Shown here: positions 1-5,075 of the stretch, piece by piece
Position numbering within the stretch: position 1 is the first letter of the stretch
Layout: the number at the start of each line of letters is the position of its first letter
DNA from: Hyphomicrobiales bacterium
Lineage (GTDB): Bacteria; Pseudomonadota; Alphaproteobacteria; Rhizobiales; Rhizobiaceae
Direction of reading: 5' to 3'
Length of the DNA: 5,075 nucleotides
Assembly: GCA_011087745.1 (NCBI GenBank)
Contig: JAALLB010000148.1
Coordinates: 1-5,075 of the forward strand
Made by a program: the position numbers and the translations under genes
The notes under the pieces: generated by a model
Databases searched by the model: none
Told to the model about the DNA's origin: nothing
The model's input: the letters and a program-made list of their open reading frames with translations, nothing else

Positions 1-15
1 TCGTATCATATCACA

Positions 16-35
16 CCAAAACATTCGGGTTTTGG
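16..35. promoter_or_regulatory. Inverted repeat upstream of dctP, possible operator
   Basis: A perfect inverted repeat with 7-bp arms, CCAAAAC and GTTTTGG, is separated by 6 bases. It lies directly upstream of the TATAAT at 47-52 and covers the place where a -35 element would sit, so a dimeric regulator bound here could block or position RNA polymerase. This is inference; no specific regulator family is identified. The alternative is the remnant of a terminator hairpin from an upstream gene, but no T run follows the right arm, which argues against that. Confidence 0.45.
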
Positions 36-52
36 AGTAGGATGGGTATAAT
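24..52 (+). promoter_or_regulatory. Probable sigma70-type promoter of the TRAP operon
   Basis: A consensus -10 hexamer TATAAT is at 47-52, about 70 bases before the start codon of the binding-protein gene. At 17-bp spacing the -35 position would be 24-29 (TTCGGG), a poor match to TTGACA, so the promoter may depend on an activator or be controlled through the inverted repeat that overlaps this position. The -10 call is direct from sequence; the -35 is weak. Confidence 0.5.
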
Positions 53-108
53 TAAAAACCCTTATTGTATTTGATGCCCATTTTCCGGCAATCAAAAAGA
101 TAAAATCT

Positions 109-115
109 GGAGGAG
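109..115 (+). promoter_or_regulatory. Strong ribosome binding site of dctP
   Basis: GGAGGAG lies 7 bases before the ATG at 123. It is close to the full anti-Shine-Dalgarno complement and fixes this ATG as the start. It suggests high translation, as expected for a periplasmic binding protein needed in excess over its membrane partners. Confidence 0.85.
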
Positions 116-122
116 AATCCAT

Positions 123-1208
123 ATGGATCGACGTAAATTTTTAACGGGCACTGCAGTCGCAGGTGCAGCAACAGCTACACTAGCAGCGCCAGCAATTGCT
201 CAGTCAACAACTGACATGGTAATTGTATCAACCTGGCCTCGCGACTTCCCGGGTCTTGGTCTGCCAGCACAGCGTCTAGCTGCTCGCATTGGCGAACTTA
301 CTGATGGCCGTATTAATGTACAATACTTCGCTGCTGGCGAACGTGTAGGTGCATTTGACTCATTTGACGAAGTAGCTTCTGGCAACGCCCAAGCTTACAT
401 CGCTGCAGATTACTACTGGAAAGGCAAGCACCCAGGTTGGGCTGCATTTACTGCAATTCCATTCGGCTTCACATACACAGAAATGGACGCATGGATCAAA
501 TATGCAGGCGGTCAGGAACTTTGGGATGAGATTGCTGGCGAATTTGGCCTTAAGAACTTTGCTTGTGGTAACACTGGCGTTCAAATGGGTGGCTGGTTCA
601 ACAAAGAGATCGAATCTGCTGATGACCTTAAAGGTCTAAAAATACGTATTCCTGGTTTTGGTGGTGACGTTATGGCTAAGCTTGGTGCTTCTCCTGTATC
701 ACTTCCAGGTGGTCAAATTTATGAAAACCTTGTTTCTGGTGCTATCGATGCAACAGAGTGGGTTGGTCCATACAATGACTACTTCATGAAGTTCTATGAA
801 GCAGCTAAATACTACTACTTCCCAGGCATGCACGAGCCGGGCGCTCAACTTGCAATGGGCATGAATGCTGAATTCTGGGGCAAACTGTCCAAAACAGATC
901 AGGCAATCATCCAAGCTGCTTGTAACGAAGAAAATGCACGCACAATGGCAGAAACAAACGCTCACAACGGTGAATACCTGCAGCGTCTTGTTAATGACCA
1001 TGGCGTACAGCTTCGTGAATTTAACGATGATGTTTACGATTCATTCGGTGAAGCTGCTGAAGAAGTTCTTGAAGAAGCACGTGATCACTCAGCGCTTTCC
1101 AAGAAAATCTACGACAGTGTTATCGAGAAACGCGCTGAAATTGGTAAATGGAGCGCTCTTTCAGACGTTTCATACACAATCAAGCGTAACCGCGTACTCG
1201 GTCTTTAA
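123..1208 (+). CDS. dctP: TRAP transporter periplasmic substrate-binding protein, TakP/FcbT1-like (DctP family)
   Basis: This 361-residue protein captures the substrate in the periplasm and hands it to the membrane subunits encoded next. The N-terminus is a signal peptide with a twin-arginine pattern (DRRKFL, residues 2-7), a hydrophobic Ala-rich stretch and a likely cleavage site after APAIA at residue 26, so export folded by Tat is likely. The rest is a DctP-family (PF03480) fold. Hallmarks of the family are LKGLKIRIPGFGG (170-182), whose Arg175 should be the conserved carboxylate-binding arginine, and TEWVGPYND (211-219). In the TakP subgroup a Gln, here probably Gln154, and the Glu-Trp pair, here Glu212-Trp213, take part in cation/substrate binding. 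The length is close to TakP, and the helical C-terminus (about 302-345) fits that subgroup. The substrate is inferred: 2-oxo acids (TakP), lactate, mannitol or aromatic acids are all known in COG4663 relatives. Codon use is biased to CTT and CGT, suggesting high expression. Confidence 0.95.
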   Translation: MDRRKFLTGTAVAGAATATLAAPAIAQSTTDMVIVSTWPRDFPGLGLPAQRLAARIGELTDGRINVQYFAAGERVGAFDSFDEVASGNAQAYIAADYYWKGKHPGWAAFTAIPFGFTYTEMDAWIKYAGGQELWDEIAGEFGLKNFACGNTGVQMGGWFNKEIESADDLKGLKIRIPGFGGDVMAKLGASPVSLPGGQIYENLVSGAIDATEWVGPYNDYFMKFYEAAKYYYFPGMHEPGAQLAMGMNAEFWGKLSKTDQAIIQAACNEENARTMAETNAHNGEYLQRLVNDHGVQLREFNDDVYDSFGEAAEEVLEEARDHSALSKKIYDSVIEKRAEIGKWSALSDVSYTIKRNRVLGL

Positions 1209-1226
1209 GACCAACATCAAATATTT

Positions 1227-1250
1227 AACGGGGCATTTTTGCCCCGTTTT
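1227..1250 (+). terminator. Intercistronic hairpin, partial terminator or mRNA stabiliser
   Basis: A 9-bp perfect stem, AACGGGGCA (1227-1235) with TGCCCCGTT (1240-1248), has a TTTT loop and only a short run of T after it. It begins 18 bases after the dctP stop. It has the form of an intrinsic terminator, but the T tract is short (four T including the stem end, then AC), so readthrough into the membrane-subunit genes is plausible. Such a hairpin would leave abundant binding-protein mRNA and less transporter mRNA, and it could also protect the 3' end of the dctP message. Confidence 0.75.
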
Positions 1251-1284
1251 ACTTTGCCATAACAGGCAATCGATATTATTCTTT

Positions 1285-1290
1285 GGGGAG
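1285..1290 (+). promoter_or_regulatory. Ribosome binding site fixing a TTG start for dctQ
   Basis: GGGGAG lies 8 bases before the TTG at 1299, an ideal spacing. The next in-frame ATG, at 1338 (residue 14), has only AAGG one base before it, too close to work well. The TTG is therefore the better start. Confidence 0.7.
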
Positions 1291-1298
1291 AGAGAATC

Positions 1299-2297
1299 TT
1301 GTCATCCGACAATTCGTCAATCGTGCCATCACAAGGCATGAAGTCAACATATACAATTCGCTTGTTTGGATGGGGCATGCTCTCCATAATGCTGGTATAT
1401 GTCATCAACAATTTTCTGACCTTCGGCGCTGGTTTTCCAGGCGCGAATAAGGTTTTCGATGAAGGTGCCAGCGCCCTGTCGTGGCTGCAGGCTTTATTTT
1501 ATTTCGTTGTTGCAGCTGCAACCGTATTCTGGCTCAACAAATGCAACCAGAAAACACTGCGTGAAGACAGTTTGGTCATCTCAAATATAAATACGGTTCT
1601 AATCCGTTGCGCATTTTGGGTGGTTTTGATCGTCGGCATTACCGACATGACAATTTCTTTCCTGCGTGTCGAAGGCTTTTTATCCAGTGTTGTCGGAGAC
1701 AACGTTTCTTCTCAATTGGGCAAGTCACAATTTAGAGGCATATACGTTCATGTGCCTTTGATGCTCTTGGGTATAGCTTTAGGCTTTTTTACACGAACGC
1801 TTGGATTTACCTGGCTTACAATTTTGATTGTTGGAGCTGAACTATTAATTGTTATTACGCGTTTCATATTCTCCTACGAACAAGCGTTTATGGCTGATCT
1901 GGTCCGCTTTTGGTACGGCGCGTTATTCCTGTTTGCCAGTGCATATACTTTGCTGGAAGAGGGGCACGTTCGTGTTGATGTTTTCTATGCAGGATTTAAG
2001 AGTAAAACCAAGGGCATGATCAATGCTGTCGGCACGATATTCCTTGGATTAACGCTTTGCTGGACTATTCTTATTGTAGGAATGGGTGGGAAATCATCTG
2101 TTATCAACAGTCCGGTTTTTAATTTCGAAGTAACGCAGTCTAGCTTTGGAATGTACGTAAAATACATGATGGCAGGCTTTCTGGCCGTATTTGCCATTTC
2201 AATGATGATTCAATTTGTGGCTTACCTCCTGGATGCAGTTGCGGACTACCGCGATGACCCAGATAAAATAACGCCTGCGGCACCAGGAGCGCACTAA
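1299..2297 (+). CDS. dctQ: TRAP transporter small membrane subunit (DctQ family) with extended N-terminus
   Basis: This 332-residue inner-membrane protein is the small subunit, which supports the large subunit and helps dock the binding protein. The DctQ domain is the C-terminal half, with probable membrane helices at about 170-191, 203-219, 238-262 and 285-311 and the family motif EEGHVRVDVFY at 220-230. Typical DctQ proteins are about 160-200 residues. Here about 160 extra residues precede the domain, with further hydrophobic helices at about 22-44, 61-80, 98-122 and 150-166, giving about eight in total. The start is a TTG chosen for its ribosome binding site; an ATG 13 codons later is the alternative. 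Leu codons include many TTG, unlike dctP. The stop codon is one base before the dctM ATG, implying translational coupling. The family assignment rests on the motif, the topology and the position between dctP and dctM. Confidence 0.9.
   Translation: MSSDNSSIVPSQGMKSTYTIRLFGWGMLSIMLVYVINNFLTFGAGFPGANKVFDEGASALSWLQALFYFVVAAATVFWLNKCNQKTLREDSLVISNINTVLIRCAFWVVLIVGITDMTISFLRVEGFLSSVVGDNVSSQLGKSQFRGIYVHVPLMLLGIALGFFTRTLGFTWLTILIVGAELLIVITRFIFSYEQAFMADLVRFWYGALFLFASAYTLLEEGHVRVDVFYAGFKSKTKGMINAVGTIFLGLTLCWTILIVGMGGKSSVINSPVFNFEVTQSSFGMYVKYMMAGFLAVFAISMMIQFVAYLLDAVADYRDDPDKITPAAPGAH
2285..2289 (+). promoter_or_regulatory. Ribosome binding site of dctM inside the dctQ end
   Basis: AGGAG lies 9 bases before the ATG at 2299 and within the last codons of dctQ. 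Together with the one-base gap between the dctQ stop and the dctM start, it supports coupled translation of the two membrane subunits. Confidence 0.75.
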
Positions 2298-2298
2298 C

Positions 2299-4959
2299 AT
2301 GGAACTGCTATTTCTTTTTCTACTGGTTCTGATTATGGCCCTTGCGCTTGGCTCTGGTTATCCCGTTGCTTTTGCATTACCAGGGTCTGCGATAATTTCA
2401 ATTTCATTGGCAGCGCTATGTGGTTATTTGTTTGCTGGCAATGTTGATGCCTACTTTGCCCAAGGAGGACCAGGGCAGTGGCTGAGTGCGGGTGTCACCA
2501 ACCTTCGCGGGGTTTATTGGGAACCCGAACGTGATACGCTCATAGCCATTCCGTTGTTTATTTTCATGGGCATTATGCTTCAGCGTTCAAAGATTGCCGA
2601 AGACTTGCTGATCACAATGGCACAGCTTTTTGGGCCTGTTCCAGGTGGCCTTGGTATATCAGTTGTTTTCGTGGGGGCTCTTCTTGCTGCAACCACAGGT
2701 ATCGTTGGCGCAACAGTTGTCGCAATGGGCTTGATTTCTCTTCCGGCAATGTTGCGCAATAATTATTCGCCTTCGCTGGCCACAGGCACCATTGCTGCAT
2801 CAGGCACGCTCGGACAAATTATTCCGCCGTCGATTGTTTTAATCATTCTTGCTGACCAGCTCTCAAGTGCGGCTGATCAGGCAGGTACAGCACGTAAGGC
2901 ACTCTTTAAGGAAAATACTGGCGAACTTTCAATGCCATCTGTTTTCGATGTTGGCTCAACCAGTGCTGGTGAAATGTTCCTGGGTGCTTTCGTACCAGGC
3001 ATCGTGCTTGTTATCTTGTACATGCTGTACATTCTTGTCTTTGCATTTTTCAATCCAAAGGCTGCTCCAGCGGTGCGCTACGGTGGCGATTTTGATGTTG
3101 AGTTTTGGAAGAAAGTTTTCCTCACGCTCATTCCGCCATTAGCGCTGATTTTTCTTGTTTTGGGTTCAATTATCACGGGTATTGCAACGGTGAACCAGGC
3201 AGGTGCCATTGGTGCAGCAGGCGCTTTGGTAATGGCGGGTTATCGTCTTCATGAAGGTAATAAATCAGCCTATTGGCCTGCACTGCTTGCTATCGCATCC
3301 ATGATATTGATCGCCATGGTGGTTTCAAATTTTGACACGAACATCAAAAGCATAGATTCAAGCGAAGATAGACTGGGAATTGGCATGGCAGTAACTGGCG
3401 TTGCTGGATTGCTTGCTGCACTCGTATGGAGCGGTTGGCGCGTATTTAAAATTGAAGACACTCTACGCGGCGTAATGGTAGAAACTGCAAAGACAACGTC
3501 CCTAGTCTTTATCATTCTACTGGGTGCTGCGATGCTCACAGCTGCCTTCCGTGCATTTGGCGGCGAAGAACTCGTGAAGCACTTCCTGGAAGGTCTGCCA
3601 GGCGGGTTCTGGACTAAATTTGTTATCGTAATGGCAGTTATCTTTATTTTGGGGTTTTTCCTGGATTTCATCGAGATTGCAGTAGTGGTCGTACCAATTG
3701 TTGCTCCAATCCTGCTGTCTGATCCATCTGCAAATATCACTGCAGTGTGGCTGGGGGTCATGATTGGTCTAAACATCCAAACATCATTCCTGACCCCGCC
3801 GTTTGGATTTGCATTATTTTATCTGCGAGGAGTGGCACCAGCTACGGTTAAAACACTTGCGATGTACAAAGGCGTTATTGCTTTCATTGGTTTGCAAATT
3901 GTTGCGCTGATAATTGTTGGCGTTTACCCAACATTGGTAAACTACCTGCCAAACCGTTCACTACTGTTGTCAGAAACTGCACCGCCACCGCGCAATCCTC
4001 AGCTGCAGTATTGCGTAGAGAAATATGTGACACAGCAATTTGCTGAAAATGGCAGCAAGATAAACAATGCAATTGATCTGGCAGGTTCCATTGATGTCAG
4101 CGCACTGCCCAAGAAACTTGCAAAAGACTTTAAAGGTAGTTTGGAAGAAGCGGGTGGAGCAATGGAATTACTAACCAATGCGAACAGTGCAGAAGCTGTA
4201 ATCCAAGAAGCGTCCAAATCGTATCGCCCATTGCATGAAGAAGTACGACAAATTGAACGCGATATTCGCTTCTACAAAGCCGAGATTAAAGAACTACAAA
4301 TTAGATCTGGCAAACTACGCGGCGATGAAAATGCATCCAAGCGTGACGTGATCGCTGAAGCAATTAAAGTGCTTGAAGCGGAAATGGTTGAAATTGAAAA
4401 AACAATCCCGGCTGAATGGGAAGAAAAGCGCAAAGATTTTGTTGGACTGTTGAAGGATGAATCAAAACTACGCTCGCAATACCGAAGAGCCGTTGATGGG
4501 GCGTATGAGCCGGTTCGAGAGTTGATGCTAACTCTGGCAAGCACCGGACAGTTTGTAGAGCAGGGCGAAGCATTAAAGGGTTTGGCTGCGCGTATCAATG
4601 CAGAAGAACCAAAAGCTATGGTTCCAGTTATTCAGGCAATGGAGAGAAGCTTTGGCGCTGTTGCTGGTCCAGGCGACGTAAAAAAGGTTCTTTCAAAAGT
4701 TCGTAGAGCCCTGAAATCAAAGACACCTGATAAAGAAAAGGCTCTGGGTGAATTGCAAAAAGCAATCACTGCTTTTGATGAGGAGGTGGATTGGCGTTCA
4801 AAAGCTGCAAGTGCAAATATTTTGCCTAAGCTTGAAGGTTATGAACAATCAATTCGCGGAACGATTGGACTGCGCCAGCAACAAAACATGCCACGTGATC
4901 TTGGCATCTTTATCGCAAGTTGTAATTCTGGCCATAGGGATTTGTCACTCAACTTCTAG
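2299..4959 (+). CDS. dctM: TRAP transporter large membrane subunit (DctM family, COG4664/FcbT3-like) with long C-terminal extension
   Basis: This is the ion-coupled transport subunit, importing the ligand brought by the binding protein using, by family precedent, a sodium gradient. It has 886 residues, about twice the usual 425-440. Residues 1-557 are the membrane domain. DctM hallmarks are GTIAASGTLGQIIPPS (163-178) in the first half, and GFFLDFIEIAVVVVPIVAPI (452-471) and QTSFLTPPFGFALFYLRGVAP (494-514) in the second; the last motif is typical of the mannitol/chloroaromatic-type group. Larger loops at about 42-78 and 187-225, and an insertion at about 318-382 with two probable helices, explain part of the extra length. 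Residues 558-886 are hydrophilic, mainly helical and unlike a standard DctM. No frameshift is visible: the frame runs unbroken to TAG. Whether the last 25 residues are native cannot be judged without homologues. Confidence 0.93.
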   Translation: MELLFLFLLVLIMALALGSGYPVAFALPGSAIISISLAALCGYLFAGNVDAYFAQGGPGQWLSAGVTNLRGVYWEPERDTLIAIPLFIFMGIMLQRSKIAEDLLITMAQLFGPVPGGLGISVVFVGALLAATTGIVGATVVAMGLISLPAMLRNNYSPSLATGTIAASGTLGQIIPPSIVLIILADQLSSAADQAGTARKALFKENTGELSMPSVFDVGSTSAGEMFLGAFVPGIVLVILYMLYILVFAFFNPKAAPAVRYGGDFDVEFWKKVFLTLIPPLALIFLVLGSIITGIATVNQAGAIGAAGALVMAGYRLHEGNKSAYWPALLAIASMILIAMVVSNFDTNIKSIDSSEDRLGIGMAVTGVAGLLAALVWSGWRVFKIEDTLRGVMVETAKTTSLVFIILLGAAMLTAAFRAFGGEELVKHFLEGLPGGFWTKFVIVMAVIFILGFFLDFIEIAVVVVPIVAPILLSDPSANITAVWLGVMIGLNIQTSFLTPPFGFALFYLRGVAPATVKTLAMYKGVIAFIGLQIVALIIVGVYPTLVNYLPNRSLLLSETAPPPRNPQLQYCVEKYVTQQFAENGSKINNAIDLAGSIDVSALPKKLAKDFKGSLEEAGGAMELLTNANSAEAVIQEASKSYRPLHEEVRQIERDIRFYKAEIKELQIRSGKLRGDENASKRDVIAEAIKVLEAEMVEIEKTIPAEWEEKRKDFVGLLKDESKLRSQYRRAVDGAYEPVRELMLTLASTGQFVEQGEALKGLAARINAEEPKAMVPVIQAMERSFGAVAGPGDVKKVLSKVRRALKSKTPDKEKALGELQKAITAFDEEVDWRSKAASANILPKLEGYEQSIRGTIGLRQQQNMPRDLGIFIASCNSGHRDLSLNF
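3970..4956 (+). other. C-terminal extension of DctM, helical/coiled-coil domain of unknown function
   Basis: Residues 558-886 of the large subunit follow its last clear membrane helix (about 525-542) and contain no hydrophobic segment long enough to be another. A Pro-rich linker (APPPRNP, 561-567) separates the two parts. Residues about 640-730 are rich in Glu, Lys and Arg with hydrophobic residues at 3-4 spacing (for example Val649, Ile652, Ile656, Ile663, Leu666), consistent with a coiled coil or helical hairpin broken near Gly676-Asp676/Asn678. Only two cysteines occur, Cys572 and Cys875. The Arg and Lys residues before the last membrane helix (Arg510, Lys518, Lys524) put that loop in the cytoplasm by the positive-inside rule, which would place this extension in the periplasm. 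I do not recognise the domain, and its role is unknown to me. Confidence 0.7.
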
Positions 4960-5075
4960 GACATGAAATAAGCTGACATTACCAAGGATAAAAAAACAAC
5001 AAAAGCTAATGCTATTAATTTTGGTATACTCCGAGTCCTTGAAAATCTGATTATTTGGGGTTGACGTTTCAGGCT
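4960..5075. other. Downstream intergenic stretch with no supported gene
   Basis: This AT-rich stretch follows the operon. It has a -10-like TATACT at 5025-5030 without a matching -35, and a -35-like TTGACG at 5061-5066 whose -10 would fall at or beyond the window edge. No GC-rich hairpin with a T run is present, so transcription of the operon either ends beyond the window or by another mechanism. Confidence 0.4.

Noticed and set aside
42..81. ATGGGTAT / ATGCCCAT imperfect inverted repeat in the leader
   Set aside because: The left arm overlaps the -10 box and so would be absent from the transcript. As a DNA site it is widely spaced and imperfect.
120..125. CATATG at the dctP start, considered as a cloning junction
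   Set aside because: The upstream leader and Shine-Dalgarno look natural and no vector-like sequence is present. A chance hexamer is sufficient explanation.
1254..1269. TTGCC-6 nt-GGCAA small inverted repeat before dctQ, considered as an operator or second hairpin
   Set aside because: Five-bp arms are too short to support on their own, and no well-spaced promoter accompanies it.
865..1341. A 158-codon open frame overlapping the end of dctP in another frame
   Set aside because: It has no ribosome binding site, its translation resembles no family I know, and it lies mostly inside dctP, whose assignment is firm. It is a frame shadow.
3270..3776. A 168-codon minus-strand open frame inside dctM
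   Set aside because: It lies within conserved membrane-domain coding sequence on the other strand. Its composition is that of a reverse shadow and it has no recognisable domain.
4748..4966. Overlapping + frame at the dctM 3' end, considered as a sign of a frameshift
   Set aside because: The dctM frame stays open to its own TAG and its protein remains plausible to the end, while the other frame gives a low-complexity shadow. A late frameshift cannot be excluded without homologues.
4980..5026. TACCAA / TTGGTA inverted repeat after dctM, considered as the operon terminator
   Set aside because: The stem is only 6 bp, the loop is about 35 bases and no T run follows. This is expected by chance in AT-rich sequence.

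Overview
The window holds one complete tripartite ATP-independent periplasmic (TRAP) transporter operon. All three genes are on the + strand: a periplasmic substrate-binding protein (123-1208), a small membrane subunit (1299-2297) and a very long large membrane subunit (2299-4959). No other gene, RNA gene, mobile element or CRISPR array is supported. The binding protein has a Tat-type signal peptide ending APAIA-Q, GC content is moderate, and the closest family I recognise is the Rhodobacter TakP / FcbT1-like (COG4663) group. This fits a free-living, probably aquatic proteobacterium, most likely an alphaproteobacterium. That is inference from protein style, not a phylogenetic result.

Layout: positions 1-122 are a regulatory leader with a perfect 7+7 bp inverted repeat (16-35), a consensus TATAAT (47-52) and a strong Shine-Dalgarno (109-115). 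The binding-protein gene follows, then a 90-bp gap with a 9-bp GC-rich hairpin and short T run (1227-1250) that probably lets only part of transcription continue. The small subunit begins at a TTG behind a good Shine-Dalgarno, and its stop codon is one base from the ATG of the large subunit, so the two membrane subunits are probably translationally coupled. Positions 4960-5075 have no recognisable gene and no convincing operon terminator.

How it works together: the binding protein captures an organic anion in the periplasm (a 2-oxo acid or other small carboxylate is the best guess) and delivers it to the small/large subunit complex, which imports it using the sodium gradient.

The unusual part is the architecture of the membrane subunits. 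The small subunit has about 160 extra N-terminal residues with about four additional membrane helices. The large subunit has an internal insertion with two probable helices and a hydrophilic, largely helical C-terminal extension of about 330 residues. The extension contains a predicted coiled-coil region and only two cysteines, one near each end. Its function is not something I recognise and it is the best candidate here for undescribed biology.
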